Below are positions 44,558 to 53,394 of a DNA stretch of 64,000 nucleotides, piece after piece (the stretch's first letter is position 1; every line of letters begins with the position of its first letter). Under the pieces are notes generated by a model that ran no database searches, had not been told where the DNA came from, and was given only the letters and a program-made list of their open reading frames with translations. Source of the stretch: Chitinophagaceae bacterium UBA1953 (GTDB lineage: Bacteria > Bacteroidota > Bacteroidia > Chitinophagales > Chitinophagaceae); NCBI GenBank assembly GCA_002336115.1, contig DDEN01000056.1:177577-241576 (forward strand), written 5' to 3'. The position numbers and the translations under genes were made by a program.

Positions 44558-46522
44558 ATGAGAATATCTATACTCGCTTTATCGCTTGTATTCTTCTTTT
44601 CAGGTATGTTACAAGCGCAGGATGTTGTGCCTGTTGTTGACTGGAAAGTATCAAGTAAAAAAATAAACAGTACTACCTACGAGCTTCAACTGGATGGCAA
44701 GGTGCAGAAAGATAAATTTTTATATCTCTATGCCAAAACAGCAGAAGGACTTGATACAATTACCGTACAGTTCACTGATAGTGCAATTACAAAACCTGCT
44801 TCTGTACAAATTATTTCAGGAAGTAAAACAATCAGCGACCCCGTTTTTGACGGAAAGGAAGTTGTTGTTGCCGGCGGTGAAGTAAAACTTGTTCAGCAGA
44901 TAAAAATAAACGGAACTGTTCCGGCAATGCTTAAAGGAACAATTGTTTATGCAACAGGTGCAAGTGAAGAATTTTTGCCAGCACAGGAATATTCATTTGA
45001 TGTTGCACTCGAAGGTGGTGTTTCTCAGGCCGGGCGAATAAAAATCAATTCTATCGATTTAGGCAAATCAGTTAATAATTGTGGCGATGAAGGAACAGAA
45101 GGAAAGGGTTTGTGGGGAATTTTTTTACTTGGATTGATTGGAGGATTTATAGCATTGCTTACGCCATGTGTATTTCCGCTTATACCATTAACAGTTTCAT
45201 TTTTTACAAAACGAAGTGGCAGTAAGGGAAAGGGCATCCGCAATGCACTGATGTACGGGTTTTTTATTTTTCTGATTTATGTGTTACTGAGTCTGCCTTT
45301 TCATTTGCTCGATCAGACAGATCCGGAAATACTCAATAATATTTCAACCAATTCCTGGCTGAATCTTACATTCTTTATCATTTTTGTTGTATTTGCTGTT
45401 TCTTTCTTCGGTTATTTTGAAATTACATTGCCCGGAGGTTTTGCCAATAAAACCGATTCAAAAGCAGGAGTAGGTAGTGTATTCGGTATTTTCTTCATGG
45501 CTTTAACATTGGCAATTGTTTCATTCTCGTGTACAGGCCCTATTCTTGGTTCGCTGCTGGCAGGCGCATTAACAAAAGATGGTGGGGCTATGCAGTTAAC
45601 AGTTGGTATGGGTGGCTTTGGTTTGGGGCTGGCATTGCCGTTTGCTTTGTTTGCTATGTTTCCTAACTGGCTGCAGTCGTTGCCCAAAAGCGGAGGCTGG
45701 TTGAATACGGTAAAAGTGGTGTTAGGTTTTCTTGAACTTGCAATGGCTGTGAAATTCCTGAGCAATGCCGATCTGGTAAAGCAATGGCATATACTTCCAA
45801 GAGAATTGTTTTTTGCAATATGGATTGTGATAGGAGTATTGCTTGTATTGTATTTGCTTGGACTAATCCGTTTTCCTCACGACGACAAGAAAGTGAAAAT
45901 TGGTGCAATACGTTGGGTATTTATTGTATTGTTTTCGGCCTTTACTATTTATCTTATTCCGGGAGTAACGAATACCAAATACGCAAATCTGAAACTTATC
46001 AGCGGTTTTCCTCCGCCATTATGTTACAGTATGTATAAGAATCCTGTGAACTGTGAAAATTCAATTGAACCATTGAGAGATTACGAGGAGGCACTGGCTG
46101 TTGCAAAAAAACAAAACAAGCCATTGCTGATTGATTTTACAGGATGGGCATGTGTTAACTGTCGCCGAATGGAAGAAAACATCTGGACTGACCCAGATGT
46201 ACACAGGCTGATGAAAGACAGTTTTGTGGTTGTTTCATTGTATGTAGATGAGAAAAGGGTGTTGCCTGCATCGCAGCAGCAAACTTTTACAACACGGAAT
46301 GGCAAGAAAAAAGAAATTATTACAGTAGGAGATAAGTGGGCAACATTCCAGTTTGAAAATTTTGAAAAAGTAGCTCAGCCGCAATACGCAATCATCAGTC
46401 CTTCTGAAATCGCACTGACAAAAACTAAAGGATATAAACCCAATACCAATTATTCAGTTGAGTTTAAAGAATGGCTGCAATGCGGACTTGAAGCCTTTGC
46501 AAAAAAGCCGGGCGGTAATTAA
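44558..46522 (+). CDS. dsbD: Thiol:disulfide interchange protein DsbD
   Basis: Carries reducing power from cytosolic thioredoxin across the inner membrane. The 654-residue protein has a signal peptide, an N-terminal alpha-like domain (about 25-150), a CcdA-like membrane domain of eight segments with Cys204 (LLTPCVFPLIP) and Cys325 (SFSCTGPILG), and a C-terminal thioredoxin domain with Cys532-Cys535 (WACVNC). The alpha-like domain lacks the expected cysteines: where the neighbouring protein has CDDKQCLPP, this one has TGASEEFLP. The separate alpha protein encoded upstream may supply the missing step. Its stop overlaps the end of the convergent mntH fusion gene. Confidence 0.93.
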   Translation: MRISILALSLVFFFSGMLQAQDVVPVVDWKVSSKKINSTTYELQLDGKVQKDKFLYLYAKTAEGLDTITVQFTDSAITKPASVQIISGSKTISDPVFDGKEVVVAGGEVKLVQQIKINGTVPAMLKGTIVYATGASEEFLPAQEYSFDVALEGGVSQAGRIKINSIDLGKSVNNCGDEGTEGKGLWGIFLLGLIGGFIALLTPCVFPLIPLTVSFFTKRSGSKGKGIRNALMYGFFIFLIYVLLSLPFHLLDQTDPEILNNISTNSWLNLTFFIIFVVFAVSFFGYFEITLPGGFANKTDSKAGVGSVFGIFFMALTLAIVSFSCTGPILGSLLAGALTKDGGAMQLTVGMGGFGLGLALPFALFAMFPNWLQSLPKSGGWLNTVKVVLGFLELAMAVKFLSNADLVKQWHILPRELFFAIWIVIGVLLVLYLLGLIRFPHDDKKVKIGAIRWVFIVLFSAFTIYLIPGVTNTKYANLKLISGFPPPLCYSMYKNPVNCENSIEPLRDYEEALAVAKKQNKPLLIDFTGWACVNCRRMEENIWTDPDVHRLMKDSFVVVSLYVDEKRVLPASQQQTFTTRNGKKKEIITVGDKWATFQFENFEKVAQPQYAIISPSEIALTKTKGYKPNTNYSVEFKEWLQCGLEAFAKKPGGN

Positions 46523-48396
46523 ACATTCACAATCAGCACAGGAATTTCCACTTCGTGGCGAACAGCTTCAATGGTTTCACCAAAGATGTAATCTTTAAAA
46601 CCTTTGTGCCTGTGTGCGCCCATTATCAGCAGGTCGGCTTTGTTTTCTTTTACAATACGTATAATTTCCCTTATACGGTTGTTGTATCCCATTGCAATGC
46701 TTGTTTTATAACCTTGTTGTTCAAGAACAGATGCGTAATGTTCAAGCCGCATGCGGTCATCTCTTGTTTCTTCATCATCACTTGCTTCACCAAGTAATCT
46801 TGTTGGTGCCGATTCAACAATGTGCATCAGCAGGTAAGCTGCATTTGTTTTTCCCTGGTTCAAAGCATGTGCAAGAATTTTTTCATCGTTCTGCGAAAAA
46901 TCAAGAGCCACTGCAATTGTATTAACAGCCGGTACTGAAAAATTGCTGAGTGATGGAATTTTGCTGTGCATTTTTGTTTCTCTCTTTAAACGGTTACGCA
47001 GTAATGGCAAAAAGGTCATGGAAAGAAATAACCACACAAAGATCACTGCAAAAATCGGAATCAGGAATTTCCACAAGAAATGCCCGGGCTCTGTATATAC
47101 TGCAATAATTTCCTGCAGTACAAGACGAACGTTTAAAAAAATCAAGATTGCAGCCACGAGCCATGCCGCTATTTTCCACCATATTTTAATCGCAAATTCT
47201 CCCATCGACTGCTTGTCGCTTACAAAATGTATTAATGGAACTACTGCAAAACCTAATTGAAGACTTAGTATTACCTGGCTGAAAACCAGCAGGTCGTCAA
47301 CCTTCTCATCCCCATAAACCAATATTACAATCACTGCCGGAATAATAGCTATTAAACGTGTTATAAGGCGGCGTAACAATGGAGATATGCGGATATGAAG
47401 ATACCCTTCCATAACAATCTGCCCGGCTAATGTTCCTGTAACTGTGCTGCTTTGCCCTGCTGCAATTAATGCAATGGCAAATAAGATCGGCGCAAGTTTT
47501 GTTCCAAGCAATGGAGCAAGTAGCTGATGTGCATCCTCAATTTTTGCTACCTGTGTATTACCTGTTTTAAAAAATACAGTAGCAGCAAGTACCAGTATAG
47601 CGGCATTTACAAAAAATGCGGCGTTCAGTGCTATTGAACTGTCAAGAAAATTAAATTTCAGTGCCTGCTTAATGCTTTTCCTGTCATTACCTATTTTTCT
47701 TGTTTGTACAAGTGCAGAATGCAGGTAAAGATTATGTGGCATTACAGTAGCGCCAATAATACCTATAGCTATATAAAGCGCCTGGTTGTTTAATGAAGTT
47801 GGAATAAACCCATGCGCAACTTCAGCCAGATCGGGTTTGGCAAGAAATATCTGAATCAGAAACGACAGACCTATAACCGTTACCAACGTAACAATAAATG
47901 CTTCCAGTTTACGTATGCCATAATTCTGCAGCCATAATAACAGAATAGTATCAAATACTGTAATGCTTACGCCATAAATTAAAGGCAAACCTGTCAGCAG
48001 GTAAATACCAAGAGCCATGCCGAGTACTTCTGCAAGGTCGCAGGCAGCAATTGCAATTTCAGCAAGGATATATAAACAGAAATTTACAACAGGTGGGTAG
48101 GCTTCTCTGTTAGCTTGTGCAAGATCGAGGCGACGCACAATACCAAGCCTTGCACTTAAACTTTGCAAAAGCAGCGCCATCAGGTTGCTCATGAGTAACA
48201 CCCAGATGAGTTGATACCCGAATGTTGCACCACCCTGTAAATCGGTTGCCCAGTTGCCCGGATCCATATAACCTACACTTACCAGGTAAGCAGGCCCTGC
48301 ATAAGCAAGTATTCTGCGCCAGCCTTTGGGTGCTTTTGCAATGTCAACACTTTCATGCACTTCACTTAACGAATTTTCTGTATTATATACTTTCAT
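46519..48396 (-). CDS. mntH: Nramp-type manganese transporter fused to a universal stress protein domain
   Basis: Proton-coupled divalent-metal importer in the inner membrane. Residues 25-460 are the Nramp core of about eleven segments with the metal-site motifs DPGNW (45-49) and MPHN (219-222). Residues about 480-625 form a UspA domain: VNTIAVALDFSQND at its start and the ATP-binding loop GAHRHKGFKDYIFGET near the end. The fused cytosolic domain suggests nucleotide control of import; this is inference, though such fusions recur in Bacteroidota. It lies 30 bases downstream of a DtxR-family regulator gene in one unit and converges on dsbD with a 4-base overlap. Confidence 0.92.
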   Translation of the reverse strand: MKVYNTENSLSEVHESVDIAKAPKGWRRILAYAGPAYLVSVGYMDPGNWATDLQGGATFGYQLIWVLLMSNLMALLLQSLSARLGIVRRLDLAQANREAYPPVVNFCLYILAEIAIAACDLAEVLGMALGIYLLTGLPLIYGVSITVFDTILLLWLQNYGIRKLEAFIVTLVTVIGLSFLIQIFLAKPDLAEVAHGFIPTSLNNQALYIAIGIIGATVMPHNLYLHSALVQTRKIGNDRKSIKQALKFNFLDSSIALNAAFFVNAAILVLAATVFFKTGNTQVAKIEDAHQLLAPLLGTKLAPILFAIALIAAGQSSTVTGTLAGQIVMEGYLHIRISPLLRRLITRLIAIIPAVIVILVYGDEKVDDLLVFSQVILSLQLGFAVVPLIHFVSDKQSMGEFAIKIWWKIAAWLVAAILIFLNVRLVLQEIIAVYTEPGHFLWKFLIPIFAVIFVWLFLSMTFLPLLRNRLKRETKMHSKIPSLSNFSVPAVNTIAVALDFSQNDEKILAHALNQGKTNAAYLLMHIVESAPTRLLGEASDDEETRDDRMRLEHYASVLEQQGYKTSIAMGYNNRIREIIRIVKENKADLLIMGAHRHKGFKDYIFGETIEAVRHEVEIPVLIVNV

Positions 48397-48426
48397 TGCT
48401 TACTCTTTTATGTTGTAAAAGGGCTG

Positions 48427-49086
48427 TTATACTGTTTTTACGAAAATGTTTTTTGCCAGTTGTTCACTCAGAGTTATTAATGGAAGATTTCGGATTTTCA
48501 CTTCAACTGATCCATCATAACTGAACCTTTGTTTTATTTCCAGTTTTGTACCAATGCCAATTTTCTTTAACCTGAGCATTTCAAGTAAACTATTATCCTT
48601 GTCGGTAACATTTACAACAATGGCTAATTGAAATTCTTTTAATTGCGTTAAAGCAAAATGATTAATTGCTTCAATTCTTCCCTTGCTGTCGGGGATGGGG
48701 TCGCCATGTGGATCGGTTTTGGGAAACCCAAGAAACTCATCCAGCCGGTTAATAAGTTCGGTACTGCTTACATGCTCCAGTTCTTCAGCAATATCATGTA
48801 CGGCATCCCAGTCGAACCCCAGCTTTTCTGCAAGAAAATATTCCCACAGGCGGTGACGGCGAACTATACTGAGTGCTATTTTTTTTCCGTCTCCGTTCAA
48901 CTTCACTCCGTAATAAGGTTCGTAGTTGAGAATCTTTTTTTCTTTGAGTCTCTTCAACATATCCGTTACAGAAGCAGGCTTTGTTTGTAATTCTGCCGAC
49001 AGTTCGTTGGTGGTAACGTTGCTGTCGTTTTGCTGCAATCGCCAGATGGTTTTAATATAATTCTCTTCTGAAGTTGAAAAATTCAT
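48427..49086 (-). CDS. mntR: DtxR/MntR-family metal-dependent regulator
   Basis: A 219-residue iron- or manganese-responsive repressor. The N-terminal winged helix (SEENYIKTIWRLQQND, then VTTNELSAELQTKPASVTDMLKRL) precedes the dimerisation and metal-binding domain (RRHRLWEYFLAEKLGFDWDAVHDIAEELEHV), whose His, Glu and Asp residues are the usual ligands. The C-terminal 75 residues form a FeoA-like SH3 domain. It is the first gene of a unit with the Nramp fusion. A perfect palindrome overlaps its -7 box, so autorepression is expected. Mn is the likelier metal given the partner, but the sequence does not prove it. Confidence 0.9.
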   Translation of the reverse strand: MNFSTSEENYIKTIWRLQQNDSNVTTNELSAELQTKPASVTDMLKRLKEKKILNYEPYYGVKLNGDGKKIALSIVRRHRLWEYFLAEKLGFDWDAVHDIAEELEHVSSTELINRLDEFLGFPKTDPHGDPIPDSKGRIEAINHFALTQLKEFQLAIVVNVTDKDNSLLEMLRLKKIGIGTKLEIKQRFSYDGSVEVKIRNLPLITLSEQLAKNIFVKTV

Positions 49087-49101
49087 TTCAGTTAAATTAA
49101 A

Positions 49102-49119
49102 TTTTAGACAAATCTAAAA
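49102..49119. promoter_or_regulatory. MntR operator overlapping the -7 box of the mntR-mntH operon
   Basis: TTTTAGACAAATCTAAAA is a perfect 7-bp inverted repeat around CAAA. On the minus strand its centre contains TAGATTTG (complement of 49109-49116), an exact TAnnTTTG box, 22 bases before the mntR ATG. Repressor and polymerase would compete for the same bases. Confidence 0.8.
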
Positions 49120-49227
49120 AATAGTTTCCTATTTCTGAAATCTGCAGGATGCTGAAGCTGCGGTTTTTAGGGCTTAAAAATCTTCTGTAAGGATCGGCAC
49201 TTTTCAATCAAACAAATTCCTATTTTT

Positions 49228-49311
49228 ATGGCAAAGGCATTAATTCAAGAACAACAACACGTAGCTGTGTTTTTTGAAATGAGATTTTCAAGAAAGTTTT
49301 ATGACAAATAA
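49228..49311 (+). CDS. Possible micro-ORF upstream of the lipoprotein gene
   Basis: A 27-codon frame (MAKALIQEQQHVAVFFEMRF and seven more residues) starting at an ATG that follows a T-rich stretch and ending 21 bases before the lipoprotein ATG. It is plausible as a leader peptide or small protein but rests only on an open frame and position. Confidence 0.2.
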   Translation: MAKALIQEQQHVAVFFEMRFSRKFYDK

Positions 49312-49332
49312 CAGGTGAGCAAAAAAAATATC

Positions 49333-50301
49333 ATGAAAAATTGGATGTGGATTTTATTGATGACCGTTTTATTCTCCTGCAAAGATAAAACGCCCAAAGC
49401 CATTTCAGATGAGCATTTAACAGCATCTGATCTTGTAGTTCTTGCAAAGAAACTTCCGTTTCCTGTAATCATTAATGATTCGTTGCTTCAAAGCAAGGAA
49501 AATGATTCGTCAAAAATAAATATTGAAACATTCAGGACATTTATCCCCGATACTGTTTTTTCAAGGCTTTATCCTGCCACTAAACATTTAAAACTTTATG
49601 TTGCCGGTAAAATACCAAACGGTAACAGCGGCGATTTTATCCTGATGAAATCGCTTAATGGCAAAGTTTCTTCAGCCCAGTTATATTATTTCGACAGGAA
49701 GAAGGGGTTTCTTGGCGTGCTTGATGTCAGCAGCCGTTTACCAAAAGGCTCAGGAATAAAATATTGTAGAATCGACAGCAAATTCAATATCTCTTTCATA
49801 CAGGAAATAAAAGCACCAACAGGCGAGCCGTGGACAAATGAAAGTATTTATTACATGGATCCATCGGGTAAGTTTGTTTTGGCTTTAACCAACAGTTCTG
49901 AAGACCTGAGTGATGTAATATTGGGAAATCCTATTGACAGTTTCCCAAGAAAAAATAAATTTTCAGCCGATTACGGATCGGATAAAAAGAACCTTGTTTC
50001 AATACGTGATGGTAACACAGAAAAAACATTTCAGTTTTTTATCCATTTTAGTAAACAAAATGGTGAATGTATTGGCGAAATAAAAGCAACAGGCGAATGG
50101 GTTGGAAATGGGAAGGGGGTTTATCGTGAAGGAACAAACGGATGTGGTATTGATTTTAATTTCACTTCATCTTCCGTTACAATAAAAGAACAAAGTGGTT
50201 GTGGTTCGTACAGAGGTATAACCTGTTTTTTTGATGGGTTATACCCAAGAAAAAAAGAATTTGTTAAGAAAGCAAAAGCAACAGGTAAGAAAAGGAAATA
50301 A
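49333..50301 (+). CDS. Lipoprotein of unknown function
   Basis: A 322-residue lipoprotein: MKNWMWILLMTVLFSC ends in a lipobox Cys (residue 16). The mature protein is mainly beta with several cysteines near the end (NGECIGEIKATGEW, NGCGIDFNF, SGCGSYRGITCFFDG) that could form disulfides, followed by a strongly basic tail (KKEFVKKAKATGKKRK). I do not recognise a family. The ATG at 49333 is preferred over a GTG at 49315 because it gives the compact signal. RidA follows after 32 bases on the same strand and may share its transcript. Likely in the outer membrane or periplasm, by the signal only. Confidence 0.65.
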   Translation: MKNWMWILLMTVLFSCKDKTPKAISDEHLTASDLVVLAKKLPFPVIINDSLLQSKENDSSKINIETFRTFIPDTVFSRLYPATKHLKLYVAGKIPNGNSGDFILMKSLNGKVSSAQLYYFDRKKGFLGVLDVSSRLPKGSGIKYCRIDSKFNISFIQEIKAPTGEPWTNESIYYMDPSGKFVLALTNSSEDLSDVILGNPIDSFPRKNKFSADYGSDKKNLVSIRDGNTEKTFQFFIHFSKQNGECIGEIKATGEWVGNGKGVYREGTNGCGIDFNFTSSSVTIKEQSGCGSYRGITCFFDGLYPRKKEFVKKAKATGKKRK

Positions 50302-50333
50302 GTTTTTAAAAAACAGTGAAATGTATTGTCGTA

Positions 50334-50717
50334 ATGAACAAGAGAATAAATATCAGCAGCGGGTCGCCCTGGGAAGATGTTGTAGGTTACTCAAGAGCAG
50401 TGCGTATAGGTAATATTATTGAGGTTGCGGGAACCACTGCGATGGATGGAGAACAGTTGATTGGTGAAGGTGATGTGTATCTCCAGACAAAATTTATTCT
50501 GCAAAAAATTGCTGTTGTACTTGAGCAGGCAGGTGCTTCGGTCAAAGATATTGTTCGTACAAGAATGTTTATCACAGATATTTCGCAATGGGAGCAGGCA
50601 GGAAAAGCTCATGGTGAAGTATTCAGAACAATTAAACCTGTTGCTACAATGGTAGAGATTAAAGCGTTGATTGATCCACGCTTACTCATTGAAATTGAGG
50701 CTACTGCCATTATCTAA
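50334..50717 (+). CDS. RidA family enamine/imine deaminase
   Basis: A 127-residue cytosolic YjgF/RidA protein that hydrolyses reactive enamines made by PLP enzymes. It shows ISSGSPWEDVVGYSRAVRIGN, VAGTTAMDGEQLIGEGDVYLQT, VRTRMFITDISQWEQ and the conserved C-terminal block VATMVEIKALIDPRLLIEIEA, where the Arg is the substrate-binding residue. I start at ATG 50334; a GTG at 50316 would add six residues unlike the family. It lies downstream of a lipoprotein gene. The SSGSPWE subgroup is less studied than classical RidA, so the substrate range is uncertain. Confidence 0.88.
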   Translation: MNKRINISSGSPWEDVVGYSRAVRIGNIIEVAGTTAMDGEQLIGEGDVYLQTKFILQKIAVVLEQAGASVKDIVRTRMFITDISQWEQAGKAHGEVFRTIKPVATMVEIKALIDPRLLIEIEATAII

Positions 50718-50809
50718 AACCTTTGATGTGAATAACCATAACAAGGCGGCGAGCCAGATATGGAATTTTCAGAGTATATTGCGACCCATTTCAGCAAACA
50801 AATGTAAAT

Positions 50810-52468
50810 ATGAGTTTTAATCCATTTAAAGTTCCTTACGAATCGGCAAATGAGTATTCAAAAAAAGTAGCATACTTCTCAATGGAGTTTGCTATTCATC
50901 AACCACTGAAAATTTATAGTGGAGGTCTTGGATTCCTTTCAGGTTCACACATGCGCAGTGCGTACGAGCTCAAACAAAATTTAATTGGTATTGGTATTCT
51001 GTGGAAGTATGGTTATTACGATCAGGCCCGCAATCAGGATCAAACTTTACAGGTACAATGGAACGAAAAAATCTACAACTTTTTAGAAGATACAGGTATC
51101 AAATTTCAGATCAGTATTCATGAACACCCGGTTTGGGTAAAAGCATGGTACCTGAATCCTGAAACGTTCAAATCGGCTCCAATGTTTTTCCTTAGTACCG
51201 ATTTGCCGGAAAATGATTACGTATCACAAACAATTTGCCACCGCCTTTACGATGCAAACGTTGCAACGAAAGTTGCACAGTTTATTTTGCTTGGTGTTGG
51301 AGGTGCAAAACTGATTGATGAACTTGGCTTTAACCCGGATGTATATCATCTCAATGAAGCACATGGAATATCTTCAGCATTCTATCTCTACAAAAAGTAT
51401 GGTAAACTTGAAGAAGTAAAGAAACGGCTTGTTTTTACAACACATACTCCAGAAGAAGCAGGTAATGAAAAGCACGATATGTATTTGTGCCAGAAGATGA
51501 GCTATTTCTGCGGAGTACCGATTGATGAAGTAAGAAAACTTACCGGAATTTATGACGATCAGTTTAACCACTCACTGGCAGCATTACGTTTTGCACGTAT
51601 TGCCAATGGTGTAAGTGCTTTACATGGTGAAGTAAGCCGGAAAATGTGGAGCCATTACGAAAATGTGGCACCAATCACCAGTATAACCAATGCACAAAAC
51701 TGGCGTTACTGGGCTGATAAGCAGTCTTATTTTGCAATGGATGAGAGTAATCATGAACGTTTCGACGACCGTAAAAAATTTCTGAAGAAAAGGGCATTTG
51801 ATATTGTTGCAGACCAAACAGGAAAATTATTCGACCAGAATGTTTTGACCATTGTATGGGCCCGTCGTTTTGCAGGGTACAAACGTGCAGAATTAATTAC
51901 GAGAGATAAGGCACGCTTTGAAGCTTTGCTCAGCAATCAGAAATATCCGGTACAGATTATCTGGGCAGGTAAACCTTATCCTGTTGATTATCCGGCTATC
52001 AGTGATTTCAATAATCTTGTACACCTGAGCAAAAACTATAAGAATGTTGCTGTTTGTACCGGTTATGAATTAACATTGAGCAAGCGTTTAAAGCAAGCTG
52101 CTGATGTTTGGCTGAACAATCCCCGTGTGCCCCGGGAAGCAAGCGGAACCAGCGGTATGACAGCCGCAATGAATGGCGCAGTGAACTTCAGCACTTTCGA
52201 TGGATGGATATGTGAATTTGCCAATCATGGTAATAACAGCTTTATTGTTCCTCCGGTTGATTATACAGCAATGCATGTTCAGGAACAGGATCAGTATGAT
52301 CTGGATCAATTGTATGAAATTCTGGAAAACCAGATTCTGCCGTTGTATTACGATGATCCTGCACTGTGGCGACAGATTGTTCAGAACGGGATGCGTGATG
52401 TTCGTTTCCAGTTCGACAGTAACCGTATGGCAGATGAATATTATAAGCTGCTTTATAACAAAGCTTAA
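50810..52468 (+). CDS. Short alpha-glucan phosphorylase-like protein (GT35) lacking the PLP lysine
   Basis: A 552-residue member of the glycogen/alpha-glucan phosphorylase family, short form. It keeps AYFSMEFAIHQPLKIYSGGLG, HLNEAH (180-185), TTHTP (210-214), the phosphate-site region WARRFAGYKRAEL (350-362) and the block EASGTSGMTAAMNG (443-456). In active phosphorylases that block carries a Lys right after the Met, forming the Schiff base with pyridoxal phosphate; here the codon is ACA, Thr451. Either the activity is lost or changed, or the cofactor is bound otherwise. It ends in a strong terminator. Function as an alpha-glucan phosphorylase is therefore by family only. Confidence 0.85.
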   Translation: MSFNPFKVPYESANEYSKKVAYFSMEFAIHQPLKIYSGGLGFLSGSHMRSAYELKQNLIGIGILWKYGYYDQARNQDQTLQVQWNEKIYNFLEDTGIKFQISIHEHPVWVKAWYLNPETFKSAPMFFLSTDLPENDYVSQTICHRLYDANVATKVAQFILLGVGGAKLIDELGFNPDVYHLNEAHGISSAFYLYKKYGKLEEVKKRLVFTTHTPEEAGNEKHDMYLCQKMSYFCGVPIDEVRKLTGIYDDQFNHSLAALRFARIANGVSALHGEVSRKMWSHYENVAPITSITNAQNWRYWADKQSYFAMDESNHERFDDRKKFLKKRAFDIVADQTGKLFDQNVLTIVWARRFAGYKRAELITRDKARFEALLSNQKYPVQIIWAGKPYPVDYPAISDFNNLVHLSKNYKNVAVCTGYELTLSKRLKQAADVWLNNPRVPREASGTSGMTAAMNGAVNFSTFDGWICEFANHGNNSFIVPPVDYTAMHVQEQDQYDLDQLYEILENQILPLYYDDPALWRQIVQNGMRDVRFQFDSNRMADEYYKLLYNKA

Positions 52469-52488
52469 CAGCGCAACTATAAAACAAC

Positions 52489-52514
52489 AACCCCGGCAGA
52501 AATGCCGGGGTTTT
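52489..52514 (+). terminator. Intrinsic terminator after the alpha-glucan phosphorylase-like gene
   Basis: The arms CCCCGGCA (52491-52498) and TGCCGGGG (52503-52510) with a GAAA tetraloop, extended by AA/TT pairs, then a T run. Confidence 0.9.
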
Positions 52515-52599
52515 ATTTTTACGATGAGTTAAACAAACCGGCAACCTGTTTTATTCCTGTTTATTTATCTTTATGTTATCAGCTTTTCAATAATTTTTA

Positions 52600-53394
52600 A
52601 TGAAGAAATATATCCAGTTAACTGTTTTGCTGGCGCTAACATTTACGGTGAAATCGCAGATACTTACGATTGATAAAACAGATACATCTGATTATTCAAA
52701 GAAAACGGTTTGCAAAGGGAATATTGCCATTGGCTTTGAAGGCGATAAACAAAAAGCCTTACTGCTTGATGCTACTAATACGCTTGATCTGCAATTGCAG
52801 CATTATAAGGAGCTGCTTATTTTTGCATTGAGTTACCGCTTTACCTATAATGGCAAACAGGATTTTCTCAATTCAGGTTTTGTTCACCTGCGCTGGCGGC
52901 ATGTTTATAAAAATACATGGCAGCCTGAAACATTTACACAAATACAATGGGATCAATCAAGAGGAATGCTGCAACGTTTTGTTGCAGGTGAAAATCTGCG
53001 TTATAATTTCTGGCATCGAAAAGAATGGGAGATAAGTGTTGCAACCGGTGTGATGTATGAAAGTGAAAAATGGAATTATGCCGCAGTCGATTCTGCGTTG
53101 AAACCTGCTGTGCAAACAAACCAAGTAACCGGTTTGCTTAAATCAAATAATTATTTCAGGTGGGAAGGAAAACTTTCTGATAATACCAATCTTTCAGTAG
53201 TGTTGTTTTATCAATCGCCTTTCAGTCATTTGTTCAGTAGGTACAGATTTGCAACCAGCACCCGTTTTGATTTTACTATTTCAAAACATTTTAATTTTGG
53301 TGTAACGTTTAACAGCATGTATGATTCAAAACCTGTTGTGCCGATTATGAAATTTTACTACAACTTTTCCAATGCACTTGTGTACAATTTTTAG
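52600..53394 (+). CDS. DUF481-like outer-membrane barrel protein
   Basis: A 264-residue protein with a signal peptide (MKKYIQLTVLLALTFTVKSQ). The mature part is a run of amphipathic strands: IAIGFEGDKQKALLLDATNTLDL, LIFALSYRFTYNG, GFVHLRWRHVYKN, WEISVATGVMYESEKW, and a final NFSNALVYNF with the C-terminal Phe of Bam-inserted barrels. The pattern (salt-induced or DUF481-like barrels, with a QWDQSRGMLQRFVAGENLRYNF strand pair) suggests an outer-membrane protein, but a specific role cannot be given. Its 3' end overlaps the convergent ABC-F gene by 4 bases. Confidence 0.7.
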   Translation: MKKYIQLTVLLALTFTVKSQILTIDKTDTSDYSKKTVCKGNIAIGFEGDKQKALLLDATNTLDLQLQHYKELLIFALSYRFTYNGKQDFLNSGFVHLRWRHVYKNTWQPETFTQIQWDQSRGMLQRFVAGENLRYNFWHRKEWEISVATGVMYESEKWNYAAVDSALKPAVQTNQVTGLLKSNNYFRWEGKLSDNTNLSVVLFYQSPFSHLFSRYRFATSTRFDFTISKHFNFGVTFNSMYDSKPVVPIMKFYYNFSNALVYNF

